A stretch of 54,659 nucleotides of DNA from the NCBI GenBank assembly GCA_947373105.1, contig CANBWK010000008.1:1-54659 (forward strand). The letters run 5' to 3'. Source of the DNA: Comamonadaceae bacterium. GTDB lineage: Bacteria; Pseudomonadota; Gammaproteobacteria; Burkholderiales; Burkholderiaceae_C. Below the pieces are notes generated by a model, which had not been told where the DNA came from, searched no databases, and saw nothing but the letters and a program-made list of their open reading frames with translations. The position numbers and the translations under genes were made by a program. Below are positions 29,788 to 38,811 of this stretch, piece by piece; within the stretch, counting starts at the first letter, position 1; every line of letters starts with the position of its first letter.

Positions 29788-30734
29788 GCCAACTGCCCTT
29801 TTACTTCGTTCAAAGAGGCTGAATCGTACACAGCCAAGCCCGTCATATCCGCGTCGATGCGCTTGGTCATGCCAGCCAATACTTTCCCGGGGCCGCACTC
29901 AACCACAGTCAAAATTCCTCGCGATTTGATGGCCTGCACACACTCGACCCATCGCACCGGACCAAATGCCTGACGGTACAAGGCGTCGCGAATGCGCTGT
30001 GCATCGGTCTCCGCCATGACATCAATGTTATTGATCACCGGAATGTCCACTGCACCGAAAACAGTGTCCGCCAATTTAGCGGCCAGTTTGTCTGCGGCCG
30101 GTTTCATCAAACTCGAATGAAAAGGTGCCGATACAGACAGCAGCATGGCGCGTTTGGCGCCATTGGCTTTCAACACTTCGCAGGCTTTATCGACGGCCGC
30201 CTTGCTACCTGCAATGACGGTTTGCGCTGCATCATTGAAGTTCACCGCCTCAACCACCTCCATGCTTCCAATTGGAAACGTAGCTTGCGCCTCAGCGCAG
30301 CCAAGGATCACCTGTGCCGATGGCATGCCCAATATCGCAGCCATTGCGCCAACGCCCACAGGCACAGCTTCTTGCATGGCCGCAGCGCGAAAACGCACTA
30401 AAGGCGCCGCTTGCGCCAATGTCAATACACCCGAAGCCACTAAGGCGGAATATTCGCCCAGTGAATGTCCGGCCACCACACCGGGTTGAGAGCCGCCTTC
30501 GGACCGCCAAGCACGGTAAGCCGCGACAGCTGCGACCAACATCACCGGCTGTGTGTTGGTCGTTAAAGCCAAGACCTCTTTAGGACCTTGTCGAATCAGG
30601 GCGCCCACGTCTTCGTTCAAAGCGTCTGATGCTTCTTTCAAAGTTTCAAGTACCGCGGGGTGATCACCCCACGCATCCAGCATACCGACTGACTGGGAGC
30701 CTTGACCTGGGAAAACAAATGCAAATTTTGTCAT
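29784..30734 (-). CDS. fabD: Malonyl-CoA-ACP transacylase
   Basis: 316 residues from the chosen start. It loads malonyl groups from CoA onto AcpP. The nucleophile is Ser91 in AGHSLGEYSA, and the N-terminal FVFPGQGSQSVGML is a family signature. In-frame ATG codons also occur at 30746 and 30758. I chose 30734 because MTKFAFVFPGQGSQ is the family-standard start, but no clear Shine-Dalgarno site separates the three. Its stop overlaps fabG. Confidence 0.95.
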   Translation of the reverse strand: MTKFAFVFPGQGSQSVGMLDAWGDHPAVLETLKEASDALNEDVGALIRQGPKEVLALTTNTQPVMLVAAVAAYRAWRSEGGSQPGVVAGHSLGEYSALVASGVLTLAQAAPLVRFRAAAMQEAVPVGVGAMAAILGMPSAQVILGCAEAQATFPIGSMEVVEAVNFNDAAQTVIAGSKAAVDKACEVLKANGAKRAMLLSVSAPFHSSLMKPAADKLAAKLADTVFGAVDIPVINNIDVMAETDAQRIRDALYRQAFGPVRWVECVQAIKSRGILTVVECGPGKVLAGMTKRIDADMTGLAVYDSASLNEVKGQLA

Positions 30735-30814
30735 GGTGTTGTTCATGAAAAGTACCATCCAGCGCCATCCGGTTTTTGCAACCGCAGCACACTTCCAAAC
30801 TTATTGGCCTAGAC

Positions 30815-31792
30815 TCACAGCTTGAGCAGGACCGAGCCCCAGGTGAAACCACCGCCCACGCCTTCCAGTAAAAGGGTTTGTCCTTTTTGGATGGTGCCGT
30901 TGCGCACCGCATGATCAAGCGCCAAGGGAATGGACGCGGCCGAAGTATTGCCGTGCTGATCAACGGTAACAATGACCTTGTCCATGGACATTTTGAGCTT
31001 ACGGGCTGTGCTTTGCATGATCCGGATATTGGCCTGATGCGGGATCAGCCAATCGATATCGGCTTGTGTCAATTGCGCTTTCGCCAAACTGGCGCGCGCA
31101 GTTTCTTCCAAAACACCCACGGCCAATTTAAAAACTGCCTGGCCGTCCATCTTCAAGACCGGATCACCCAGAACAGCACCACCTGATACATGACCTGGCA
31201 CACACAAAATGGCGGAATGTTTGCCATCGGCGTGGATATCGGTTGCCAAAATTCCAGGCACATCGGAGGCTTCGAGCACCACAGCACCCGCTCCATCCCC
31301 AAACAAAACGCAAGTCGTGCGGTCTTTGAAATCCAGGATACGGCTGAAAACCTCAGAACCAATCACCAAGGCCTTGGAAGCAGAACCACTTTGAATCATG
31401 GCGTCGGCCACGGTCATCGCATAAATAAAACCACTGCAAACAGCCTGAACGTCAAATGCAGGGCAGCCGGCAATGCCCAGTTTGTGCTGCAACAAGGTGG
31501 CCGTTGATGGGAAAACCATGTCGGGGGTAGATGTGGCAACTATGATCAAGTCAATTTCTTCAGGCTTCACGCCTGCAGCCTCTATCGCCTTGCGGGCGGC
31601 TTGCAAGCCCAAATCACTGCTCGCCGAACCGGGATCGGCAAAGTGACGGGCACGAATACCGGTCCGCTCTACGATCCATTCATCCGAAGACTCGACGCCT
31701 TGGGCGGCCAATTCGGCAACCAAATCGGCATTGGTCAATCGACGGGGAGGCAAGAAACTGCCAGTGCCGGTGATGCGGGAATAACGTCTCAT
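30815..31792 (-). CDS. fabH: Beta-ketoacyl-ACP synthase III
   Basis: 325 residues. It starts fatty-acid synthesis by condensing acetyl-CoA with malonyl-ACP. The triad is Cys119 ([11 protein letters not shown]), His252 ([10 protein letters not shown]) and Asn282 ([12 protein letters not shown]). The ATG overlaps the plsX stop (ATGA). An 80-bp gap separates it from fabD; I see no terminator or promoter there that I would defend. Confidence 0.97.
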   Translation of the reverse strand: MRRYSRITGTGSFLPPRRLTNADLVAELAAQGVESSDEWIVERTGIRARHFADPGSASSDLGLQAARKAIEAAGVKPEEIDLIIVATSTPDMVFPSTATLLQHKLGIAGCPAFDVQAVCSGFIYAMTVADAMIQSGSASKALVIGSEVFSRILDFKDRTTCVLFGDGAGAVVLEASDVPGILATDIHADGKHSAILCVPGHVSGGAVLGDPVLKMDGQAVFKLAVGVLEETARASLAKAQLTQADIDWLIPHQANIRIMQSTARKLKMSMDKVIVTVDQHGNTSAASIPLALDHAVRNGTIQKGQTLLLEGVGGGFTWGSVLLKL

Positions 31793-32850
31793 TCGTGTGG
31801 GACCGGTACGACAGCCTCGACCTGCATGCCTGCCAACAAAGGGGCGGCATGCTTGATTCGGGCCTGCACTCGGTCAAGCAATTGGTGACGAGATGCATCA
31901 TACGCTCGGTTGAGTGCGGTTTCGAAAGCCAGTTCATCGGCCGAACCATGGCTCTTGAAGACCAAGCCCCTCAGCCCCAACAAGGCCGCGCCGTTGTAGC
32001 GACGATGATCTACTCGCGACTTAAATGCAGATAAGATCGGATAAGCCAAAAAGGCAGCAAATTTCGTGAAAATGTTGCGCGTAAACTCGGCAATCAAAAA
32101 ACCACTGATCATGGTCGCCAAGCCCTCACTTGCTTTGAGTGCCACATTGCCTACAAAACCGTCGCAGATCACGATGTCCACGGTTCCTTTGAAAATGTCA
32201 TTGCCTTCTACGTTGCCATAAAAGTTCAAGTCGCCAGTCAGGCCCGCAGACCTCAAAAGTTCACCGGTTTTCTTAATGACGTCATTTCCTTTAATCACTT
32301 CTTCGCCCACATTCAGCAATCCCACGGTCGGATTTTCGTTGCCTTGAAGCACAGACACCAAGGCCGAACCCATCACCGCAAATTGAAGTAAGTCCTCAGG
32401 AGAGCAATCCACGTTGGCACCCAAGTCGAGCATCGTTGTGCCGCCGCCCTTGAAGTTTGGCATTTGCCCCGCAATGGCAGGACGGTCAATGCCCTCCATG
32501 GTTTTAAGCACATACCGCGCTATGGCCATCAAAGCACCGGTATTGCCAGCAGAAATAGCCGCCTGCGCCGCGCCCAGCTTGACCTGTTCGATGGCAATGC
32601 GCATCGAAGAGTCTTTCTTGCGTCGAAGTGCAATTTCAAGCGAGTCGTCCATGCCCACCACTTCACTGGCATGCACAACTTTGCCACGGGGTTCTTGCCA
32701 GCCCGACAAGGCGTCGGGCAAGCCGACTAACAACAATCGCGCATCGGGGTGCTTGTTCAAAAAACGCTGACAAGCCGTCAACGTCACACGGGGACCGTGA
32801 TCGCCGCCCATGCAATCGACGGCCAGTGTGATCACATCAGGAGTTGACAT
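31789..32850 (-). CDS. plsX: Phosphate acyltransferase
   Basis: 353 residues. It converts acyl-ACP to acyl-phosphate, the acyl donor used by PlsY in phospholipid synthesis. The N-terminal [14 protein letters not shown] is the PlsX signature; [16 protein letters not shown] and [15 protein letters not shown] are also typical. It lies between rpmF and fabH in the common rpmF-plsX-fabH order. A hairpin with a T-rich tail between rpmF and plsX may reduce transcription entering it. Confidence 0.96.
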   Translation of the reverse strand: MSTPDVITLAVDCMGGDHGPRVTLTACQRFLNKHPDARLLLVGLPDALSGWQEPRGKVVHASEVVGMDDSLEIALRRKKDSSMRIAIEQVKLGAAQAAISAGNTGALMAIARYVLKTMEGIDRPAIAGQMPNFKGGGTTMLDLGANVDCSPEDLLQFAVMGSALVSVLQGNENPTVGLLNVGEEVIKGNDVIKKTGELLRSAGLTGDLNFYGNVEGNDIFKGTVDIVICDGFVGNVALKASEGLATMISGFLIAEFTRNIFTKFAAFLAYPILSAFKSRVDHRRYNGAALLGLRGLVFKSHGSADELAFETALNRAYDASRHQLLDRVQARIKHAAPLLAGMQVEAVVPVPHE

Positions 32851-32865
32851 AAAGGGAATGTATCA

Positions 32866-32908
32866 AAAATAAAGGCCCGAGCTACGATAAAAGTAGCATC
32901 GGGCCCTT
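32866..32908 (-). terminator. Hairpin with T-rich tail between rpmF and plsX
   Basis: On the reverse strand the stem pairs GGCCCGA (32874-32880) with TCGGGCC (32899-32905), then GCTAC (32881-32885) with GTAGC (32893-32897), leaving one bulged base. The T-rich stretch TTTATTTTTG follows. It looks like an intrinsic terminator after rpmF, probably leaky since plsX follows 16 bp later. Confidence 0.75.
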
Positions 32909-32922
32909 GAAGCCAGTATAAA

Positions 32923-33105
32923 TTAGGCTTCAGATTTGTTTTTCAACACCTGACGGCCACGGTAAAAGCCGTTAGGGCTGATATGGTGACGCAAGTGTGT
33001 TTCACCCGTAGTAGGCTCCACAGCGATACCCGGCACATTCAATGCATTGTGCGAACGGTGCATGCCACGCTTGGACGGGGACTTTTTGTTTTGCTGAACG
33101 GCCAT
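32923..33105 (-). CDS. rpmF: 50S ribosomal protein L32
   Basis: 60 residues, basic. The N-terminal [19 protein letters not shown] and the later [21 protein letters not shown] are typical of bacterial L32. The zinc-ligand cysteines found in some L32 proteins are absent, as in the zinc-independent form. An AAGGAG Shine-Dalgarno site precedes the ATG. Its position between the DUF177 gene and plsX is conserved across proteobacteria. Confidence 0.98.
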   Translation of the reverse strand: MAVQQNKKSPSKRGMHRSHNALNVPGIAVEPTTGETHLRHHISPNGFYRGRQVLKNKSEA

Positions 33106-33223
33106 GATGGCTCCTTGAATGCGTTGGATGCCGCGCGTTCGAAGAAGGACGCAGCTTCTGGGTTAGAAAAAAACACGCTCAAACTCGCCGAGCGAAGCCA
33201 TTGATTATAGCCCAACTTGGGAC

Positions 33224-33784
33224 TTAACTGGACTTTTTAACCTTCAGCCCAGCCAAAGCAGCAAATGGATGTGGGCGTTTTTCCTCTTCTTGTTCGAAAC
33301 GAGGGTCTTCAGCTGACATGGAAAGAGGCTCAGGGCAGGTGTCGTGCAAAGGGACCAAAGGCATCGCCAAAATCACTTCGTCTTCCACCAAATCGATCAA
33401 ATTGAACTCTCGGCTAATAACCAACAGATCCTCTTCCTCCTCGTCATCCAGCGCCATGGCCGTGGCCTCATCAGCGACAAAGCGGAAAGATCTGTCCACG
33501 TCTACAGCGGTCAATACAGGGCTGAGGCAGCGTTGGCACAACAGCGGCAAAACCGCATTGACCTGCAAATGAAGCCACACTTGATCTTGAGCCCCTACCT
33601 CGGATACAGCTTCTCCACGGGCTTGCCACTGCACAGGAGGGGACACCAATCCGTCTTCAGACTCTGCTCTAAGTCGCGCCCATTGCGCCAGAGGTGCTTG
33701 GCCTGAAAGGGTAGCTCCATCACGAGAAAAGACCCTCACATCAAGCCTCTGAGGGTGCCACTTGGCATCACTTTTATGTTCCAT
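33224..33784 (-). CDS. yceD: DUF177 / YceD family protein
   Basis: 186 residues. The conserved central CQRCLSPVL, the acidic run DDEEEEDLLVI and the EDEVILAMPLVPLH segment identify the DUF177 family, which is encoded next to rpmF in most bacteria and implicated in 23S rRNA or large-subunit maturation. It ends with a PHPFAALAGLKVKK tail as usual. The start codon at 33784 is only 25 bp from the divergent maf start, so the two promoters must overlap each other or the coding regions. Confidence 0.92.
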   Translation of the reverse strand: MEHKSDAKWHPQRLDVRVFSRDGATLSGQAPLAQWARLRAESEDGLVSPPVQWQARGEAVSEVGAQDQVWLHLQVNAVLPLLCQRCLSPVLTAVDVDRSFRFVADEATAMALDDEEEEDLLVISREFNLIDLVEDEVILAMPLVPLHDTCPEPLSMSAEDPRFEQEEEKRPHPFAALAGLKVKKSS

Positions 33785-33809
33785 GGCTGCAGTGTAAGAG
33801 AATTACGGC

Positions 33810-34424
33810 ATGTCATACCCCGCACTGCACACTCACTCAGCCGAAGGTCGGGCCCTGGTCTTAGGCTCAACATCACGTTATCGACGCGAATTGCTGGAGC
33901 GTTTACGCATCCCATTCATCACTGCCTCGCCGGAGGTAGACGAGACGCCCCACATCGGTGAAACACCTCAACAACTGGCTCTGCGCCTGGCACTGGCCAA
34001 GGCTCATGCGGTGGCCCTTCAATTTCCACAAGCAGTGGTCATCGGGTCTGACCAGGTCGCCGATTTGGATGGCGAACCCTTGGGGAAACCAGGGCAACAT
34101 GACCGCGCCGTGGCTCAACTTCAACGCATGCGGGGGCAGTTGGTTATTTTCCAAACTGCGGTCTCTGTGGTGTGTTTGGCAGGGCAATTTGAACAAACCC
34201 AACTGGCCCAGGTCAAGGTGCGGTTTCGCGATCTGAGCGATGCCGAGATCGAAGCTTATTTGCGCGCAGAAGAGCCCTATGACTGTGCAGGCAGCGCCAA
34301 AAGCGAAGGGTTAGGGATCGCACTTCTCGACTCGATTGACAACGACGATCCGACCGCCCTGGTCGGATTACCTTTGATTCGCACCTGCCAAATGATACGG
34401 GCTGCAGGCGTTCGAATTTTATGA
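33810..34424 (+). CDS. maf: Maf-family nucleoside triphosphate pyrophosphatase (YceF type)
   Basis: 204 residues. Maf proteins hydrolyse non-canonical nucleotides; the YceF subgroup, typically encoded near rpmF, prefers 7-methyl-GTP (family knowledge). Visible motifs are LGSTSRYRRELLERL near the N-terminus, EVDETPHIGETPQQLALRLA, GSDQVADLDGEPLGKPG and the YDCAGSAKSEGLGIALL stretch. The first 12 residues are an extension. Its stop overlaps the next start (ATGA), so it is coupled to the methylase gene. Confidence 0.93.
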   Translation: MSYPALHTHSAEGRALVLGSTSRYRRELLERLRIPFITASPEVDETPHIGETPQQLALRLALAKAHAVALQFPQAVVIGSDQVADLDGEPLGKPGQHDRAVAQLQRMRGQLVIFQTAVSVVCLAGQFEQTQLAQVKVRFRDLSDAEIEAYLRAEEPYDCAGSAKSEGLGIALLDSIDNDDPTALVGLPLIRTCQMIRAAGVRIL

Positions 34425-35194
34425 GCGCGCCCACCAAACCGCTTGGACGCTTGTTCTTGGTTCCTGCCCCTTTGGATTTTGGCTGCGACAGCGACACGGC
34501 CTTGGAAGAGGTCATGCCCATGGGGACCTTGAAAGTCGCCGCCCAACTCAGCCATTGGATTTGTGAAAATGCCAAGTCCACACGCGCTTACTTGAAGCGG
34601 GTGGATGTGCTGATACCCTTAGGCACACCCATCCAAAGCCAACAGATCACCGAGTTACCTCGGCAAGTGCATAAAAAGGGGGATCACCTGGGGGATTTCG
34701 ATGCCAAACCTTTGCTTGCTGATGCCCTTCAGGGGCATGACGTCGGATTGGTCAGCGAAGCCGGCATGCCTGCCGTGGCCGACCCCGGGAGCTCGGTCGT
34801 GCGTGCTGCGCACACTTTGGGCCTAAAAGTCGTCCCCTTGATCGGTCCAGTTTCATTGCTGTTGGCCTTGGCCGCATCAGGACTGAACGGTCAAAATTTC
34901 GCCTTTGTTGGCTACCTTCCACAAGACAGTGCAGAGCGAAACAAGCGGATCCGGGAGCTCGAAACTTTGGCAATCCGAACAGGACAAACCCAATTGTTCA
35001 TTGAAACGCCTTACCGCAATGCCGCAATACTTCAAGCTTTACTGCAAACCTTGCAAGCTCAAACGCGGCTGGCCATCAGCAGCGGCTTGACGCTTGCCAC
35101 CGCACAATCACGCAGTGCAACAGTCAGCCAATGGAAAAAACAAGCCGAGGGTCCGAACAACAGCACACCCGCAGTTTTTGCCATCGGACCTTGA
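34421..35194 (+). CDS. RsmI-like SAM-dependent methyltransferase
   Basis: 257 residues, tetrapyrrole-methylase superfamily. The segments VGLVSEAGMPAVADPGSSVV and GPVSLLLALAASGLNGQNFAFVG are the SAM-binding features shared with RsmI, which 2-O-methylates C1402 of 16S rRNA. The N-terminal half is less like RsmI (LFLVPAPLDFGCDSD in place of the usual start), and this shorter relative is often found next to maf in betaproteobacteria. The true substrate is uncertain. It ends 19 bp before the convergent peptidase stop. Confidence 0.82.
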   Translation: MSAPTKPLGRLFLVPAPLDFGCDSDTALEEVMPMGTLKVAAQLSHWICENAKSTRAYLKRVDVLIPLGTPIQSQQITELPRQVHKKGDHLGDFDAKPLLADALQGHDVGLVSEAGMPAVADPGSSVVRAAHTLGLKVVPLIGPVSLLLALAASGLNGQNFAFVGYLPQDSAERNKRIRELETLAIRTGQTQLFIETPYRNAAILQALLQTLQAQTRLAISSGLTLATAQSRSATVSQWKKQAEGPNNSTPAVFAIGP

Positions 35195-35213
35195 CAGACT
35201 GGCTGGAAAAATC

Positions 35214-36236
35214 TCAACGCAGCGTGACTGACGAACGCATGGCCTGCCAAGCGCCTAAGCCCACGGCGGCGCCAAATCGTTTGGCCAAACGCTCAGCCAC
35301 ATTTTCACGTCGGGTGTAGTCAGTGATGTCTTCGGCTTTGACCACATCACGGGCCACCATGTCGAGGCTGCCCATTGCATCGGCTAAGCCCAATTCGACC
35401 GCTTGCTGACCGCTCCAGAACAAACCGCTGAACATTTCGGGGGTTTCTTTCAAACGATCGCCACGTCCTTTTTTGACCGCTTCAATAAATTGCGCATGAA
35501 TTTGATTCAGCATCAGCTGCCCATGTTTGCGTTGAGCCTCAGTTTGCGGGCTGAACGGATCGAGGAATCCCTTGTTTTCACCGGCCGTCATCAACCGGCG
35601 TTCAACCCCCAATTTGTCCATCAGCCCGGTAAAGCCAAAACCATCCATCAACACACCAATACTCCCCACAATGCTGGCTTTATCGACATAAATTTTATCT
35701 GTCGCTGCGGCAATATAGTAGGCAGCAGAAGCACAAGACTCTTCAACCACGGCATAAATCGGCTTTTTATAAACCGCTTTCAAACGGTGAATTTCATCAT
35801 TGATGATGCCCGCTTGAACAGGACTGCCGCCAGGTGAGTTGATGACCAGAACCAAGGCCTTCGAGCCCGAGTCTTCCAAGGCACTGCGCATGGCCAGAAC
35901 AATATTTTCTGCACTCGAATCAGCACCTGAAGCAATTTCACCTTTGATCTCCACTGTGGCAGTATGGGCCAAAGTAGGGTTGTTAGCAGGCGCATTGTCA
36001 TTGCGTAAAATCCAGAACACCGCCACGGCAAACACCAGCCAAGCCAATCTCAAACCAATATTCCATCGGCGGGACACCTTGGCTTCATGTAAGTTGGAAA
36101 AAACAAGCTTCTCTAAGACTTGCCTGTCACTTGCTATTTGTGAGGCAGGCGTTGCAGCGGCGGCCGTCTCAGGCTTCACAGCGGTGGCTGCTGGGTGCAA
36201 GACAGGTTCAATAGTTTCAGGAGTAGGCTCGTGCAT
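35214..36236 (-). CDS. S49 family signal peptide peptidase (SppA/SohB-like)
   Basis: 340 residues. A cytoplasmic Ala/Pro-rich tail (1-40) precedes one transmembrane helix (about 61-78) and a periplasmic ClpP-fold protease domain. The Ser-Lys dyad is Ser170 (EESCASAAYYIA) and Lys223 (AGENKGFLDPFSP). The nearby INSPGGSPVQAG is the family oxyanion region. It probably degrades released signal peptides or misfolded membrane proteins. I used the ATG at 36236, 1 bp after the Rieske gene; a TTG at 36248 is also possible. Confidence 0.9.
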   Translation of the reverse strand: MHEPTPETIEPVLHPAATAVKPETAAAATPASQIASDRQVLEKLVFSNLHEAKVSRRWNIGLRLAWLVFAVAVFWILRNDNAPANNPTLAHTATVEIKGEIASGADSSAENIVLAMRSALEDSGSKALVLVINSPGGSPVQAGIINDEIHRLKAVYKKPIYAVVEESCASAAYYIAAATDKIYVDKASIVGSIGVLMDGFGFTGLMDKLGVERRLMTAGENKGFLDPFSPQTEAQRKHGQLMLNQIHAQFIEAVKKGRGDRLKETPEMFSGLFWSGQQAVELGLADAMGSLDMVARDVVKAEDITDYTRRENVAERLAKRFGAAVGLGAWQAMRSSVTLR

Positions 36237-36237
36237 T

Positions 36238-36603
36238 TCAAAATTCAAAAGGTTTCAAGTTGTACTCAGTATGCCAGTGAACCACTTCATTTTGTTCGGC
36301 TAAGGTGATTTTCACCAAGCCTCCTCGACAGGGGCCGCCTGCGCACTCACCTGTCACTGGGCTGTATGTTGCCCCGTGGGTGGCGCACATCAGCCATTGC
36401 CCTGATGCATCAAAAAATCGGTCCGGCTGAAAATCCAATTCCATCGCCACATGAGTGCAACGATTGAGGTAAGCCTGCACAAGGCCTTCATGACGTACAG
36501 CAAAGGCACGACAAGTTTGCCCCCCGTAAACCACATCAAAGGGGACTCCTCGCCCTCCTTCTTGTAGATCGGCTGAATTGCAAAGTGGTATCCATTCACT
36601 CAT
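36238..36603 (-). CDS. Rieske 2Fe-2S ferredoxin-like protein
   Basis: 121 residues. The Rieske ligands are complete: Cys49-x-His51 (NRCTHV) and Cys73-x-x-His76 (MCATHGA). It is a small soluble ferredoxin, probably an electron carrier for an oxygenase or other redox enzyme. No partner enzyme is encoded nearby. The gene sits between gph-like and sppA-like genes on the same strand with short gaps (11 bp and 1 bp), a common Comamonadaceae arrangement without an obvious functional link. Confidence 0.88.
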   Translation of the reverse strand: MSEWIPLCNSADLQEGGRGVPFDVVYGGQTCRAFAVRHEGLVQAYLNRCTHVAMELDFQPDRFFDASGQWLMCATHGATYSPVTGECAGGPCRGGLVKITLAEQNEVVHWHTEYNLKPFEF

Positions 36604-36614
36604 ACAGTGTCCCC

Positions 36615-37283
36615 TCAGGCGTGATTCTTCAACCAGATATTCAACTCCACCACCGAATGCATAACAGCCAAAGGTTTGAGCACATGAAAAGCCTCAGGCT
36701 CATGGGCGCCATAGCTCACGCCGATACTGGGGCATCCCGCATTCAATGCCATTTGCAGATCATGGGTTGTGTCACCGATCATCAAGGTACGCTCCGGCTC
36801 CACACCAAACTCACGCATCAATTCTTGCAACATCAAGGGGCTTGGTTTTCCAGCAGTTTCGTCAGCTGTGCGGGAACCATCGAATAACCCTTTCAAGGCT
36901 ACATCGTGCAAGGCTTCGTTCAGACCTTTGCGACTTTTACCGGTTGCCACAGCCAGCCAATGGTGGCGCGACTTGAGATCGGCCAGCATGGGCAAAACAC
37001 CCTCAAACAAACTGATGTCATCTCGATGTTGAACATAGTAGTGCCGGTAGCGTTGACCCAATTCGGGGTATTTATCTGGCGAGACGTCGGGAGCCGCATG
37101 TGCCAAAGCCTGCGGCAATGCCATGCCAATCACATAGGAAGCAGCTTCGCGAGTGGGCTCTTTACCGCCAACATCGACCACCGCTCGCTGAATGCAGCGG
37201 GTAATGACCGCTGTGGAGTCAAATAAGGTGCCATCCCAATCGAAGGCGATCAGGTCAAACTGCCGGGGTCTGGAGTCGGTCAT
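36615..37283 (-). CDS. HAD-superfamily phosphatase, phosphoglycolate phosphatase-like
   Basis: 222 residues. The HAD motifs are visible: nucleophile Asp15 and Asp17 in FDWDGTLFDST, a Ser/Thr motif in VATGKSRKGL, the Lys motif in AGKPSPLML and the metal-binding MIGDTTHDLQMA. The cap domain is of the phosphoglycolate phosphatase/PpaX type. The frame extends 57 codons upstream, but the ATG at 37283 gives the family start; it overlaps the end of rluC by 29 bp. The substrate is not determinable by eye. Confidence 0.88.
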   Translation of the reverse strand: MTDSRPRQFDLIAFDWDGTLFDSTAVITRCIQRAVVDVGGKEPTREAASYVIGMALPQALAHAAPDVSPDKYPELGQRYRHYYVQHRDDISLFEGVLPMLADLKSRHHWLAVATGKSRKGLNEALHDVALKGLFDGSRTADETAGKPSPLMLQELMREFGVEPERTLMIGDTTHDLQMALNAGCPSIGVSYGAHEPEAFHVLKPLAVMHSVVELNIWLKNHA

Positions 37284-38244
37284 GGTCTTTAAATTGTTGA
37301 AGCTCGATCGGTAGGGGGGCGAGCAACTCGACACGCTCGCCCGACAGGGGGTGGTTAAACTGCAATCGCCAAGCATGCAAGAACATGCGTTTACGACCTT
37401 GTTTTTGCAGAACTTTGTTCCATTCAAAATCGCCGTATTTGTCATCGCCAGCAATCGGATGCCCTTGAGATGCTAAATGCACTCTGATTTGGTGCGTCCG
37501 CCCCGTTTTAATGGTCACTTCCAGCAAGGTGCATCCGTTCAGGCGTTCAGCCACCTTGACCAAGGTGATGGATCGCATACCTTCAGGGTCTTCTGCTGTG
37601 GTCACTCGCACGCGGCGCTCCCCATCGGGCAGCAAAAACTTATGCAAAGGCAAGTCAATGACTTTATTTTTTGCAGGCCATTGACCCTGAACCAAAGCCA
37701 AATAAGTCTTTCCCGTTTCACGTTCGCGAAACTGGTCTTGAAGGTGCTTCAATGCGCTGCGTTTTTTGGCTACCAGCAAAATGCCACTGGTGTCGCGGTC
37801 GAGTCGGTGCACCAACTCCAGCAGTTTGGCCTGTGGTCGCGCCTGACGCAATTGCTCAATCACCCCAAAACTCACGCCAGACCCGCCATGTACCGCCACA
37901 CCGGCAGGCTTGTCCAATGCCAAGAGAGCCTCGTCTTCCAACAAAACCGGAAACTCGCGCCCCGGGGCTGGACGGGCGGCTTTCTCGGCCACTTTGTCTG
38001 AAATTCGCACAGGAGGCAGTCTGACCAAGTCGCCCGTCGTGACCCGGCTGTCGGCCGATGCCCGGCCTTTGTTGACCCGGACCTCGCCGCTGCGGATGAT
38101 CCGATACACATGTGTTTTGGGTACCCCTTTCAGGTGCCGGATCAGGAAATTGTCCAGTCGCTGTCCCGCCGACTCCTCGTCTACGGTGAGCCATTTCACT
38201 TCCAAAAGGACAGGAGCTTGGTTGCCCCCTATAATGTGTTTCAC
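37255..38244 (-). CDS. rluC: 23S rRNA pseudouridine synthase RluC
   Basis: 329 residues from the chosen GTG at 38244. An N-terminal S4 domain (GQRLDNFLIRHLKGVPKTHV) precedes the RluA-type catalytic core with Asp in LVHRLDRDTSGILLV. RluC modifies U955, U2504 and U2580 of 23S rRNA in E. coli. The frame is open to 38418, but the region before 38244 reads unlike a conserved protein, and the GTG places the S4 domain as in E. coli. No clear Shine-Dalgarno site is visible, so the start is uncertain. It is divergent from rne, a widespread arrangement. Confidence 0.9.
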   Translation of the reverse strand: MKHIIGGNQAPVLLEVKWLTVDEESAGQRLDNFLIRHLKGVPKTHVYRIIRSGEVRVNKGRASADSRVTTGDLVRLPPVRISDKVAEKAARPAPGREFPVLLEDEALLALDKPAGVAVHGGSGVSFGVIEQLRQARPQAKLLELVHRLDRDTSGILLVAKKRSALKHLQDQFRERETGKTYLALVQGQWPAKNKVIDLPLHKFLLPDGERRVRVTTAEDPEGMRSITLVKVAERLNGCTLLEVTIKTGRTHQIRVHLASQGHPIAGDDKYGDFEWNKVLQKQGRKRMFLHAWRLQFNHPLSGERVELLAPLPIELQQFKDHDRLQTPAV

Positions 38245-38443
38245 CAGCGTATGGTCGTAAGTGGTTGATTTGAATGGAAATGAATTCCTTAAGGTAGGGA
38301 GTTTAGTCCACACACCATCCCAACCGCGCTGGAAGGTCGATGCCACCTCCCCTATTTCTGCAGACTGCAAGGCCAACGCCCGCAGTGGCAAAGATGGAAA
38401 GAGGATGGGCAGAAGCATAGAAACCCCGATACGGAATACCCTT
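38245..38443. other. rluC-proximal part of the rluC/rne intergenic region
   Basis: This half of the 567-bp divergent region is open in the rluC frame but shows no conserved protein features. I see no convincing promoter, repeat or RNA structure here. It probably holds the rluC leader and perhaps the rne promoter. Confidence 0.4.
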
Positions 38444-38811
38444 ATTCATCAGCCTACGGCTGATGAATGGAATGAAGCGAGATTGTTGTGCTGATGGGAA
38501 CTTGGATAACTTGGATACAGTGGCTCTTTGAGCCGCCTTGCTCGAGCACGTCCATGTCCCAACCCCTGACAGTGGGGATACCCTCCCCACTCACACGGTT
38601 GTTCAGCACGGCCATCATCTCGCACCATCCACGCGCCCTCTCCCCCGTTCCTGAGCCATTGCTCAGCTGAATGGCGGACATCTCGGCAATTCCTTTCGTT
38701 TCTAGCATCTTCTCCGGCATCGTGTGCCCTCAGTGGGCCAGTTGACTCGCCATCACGGCAAGCAGGTCATATGACTTTGCTGTGCATGGCACAGAAAAGA
38801 AGGACTGCATC
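38444..38811 (+). promoter_or_regulatory. Structured 5' leader of rne
   Basis: Several compact hairpins follow each other before the rne start: an 11-bp perfect stem with a TAC loop (38444-38468), GGCTC/GAGCC with a 3-nt loop (38522-38534), a palindrome TGCTCGAGCA (38539-38548), an 8-bp perfect stem AGTGGGGA/TCCCCACT with a 5-nt loop (38571-38591), and CTGAGC/GCTCAG with a 4-nt loop (38651-38666). In E. coli the long rne leader folds into stem-loops through which RNase E controls its own mRNA. This region has the position and look of such an element, but the sequence is not recognisably the same. Confidence 0.55.

Noticed and set aside
29788..29898. N-terminal extension of fabG
   Set aside because: It is the end of fabD in another frame; the ATGA overlap and family alignment fix the start at 29787.
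37284..37454. N-terminal extension of the HAD phosphatase
   Set aside because: The extra residues are rluC coding sequence read in another frame and resemble no HAD protein.
38539..38548. TGCTCGAGCA as a separate operator
   Set aside because: Short enough to occur by chance; mentioned only as part of the rne leader.
38454..38720. Reverse open frame of 88 codons in the rne leader
   Set aside because: It crosses several hairpins, has no Shine-Dalgarno site and no recognisable protein features.
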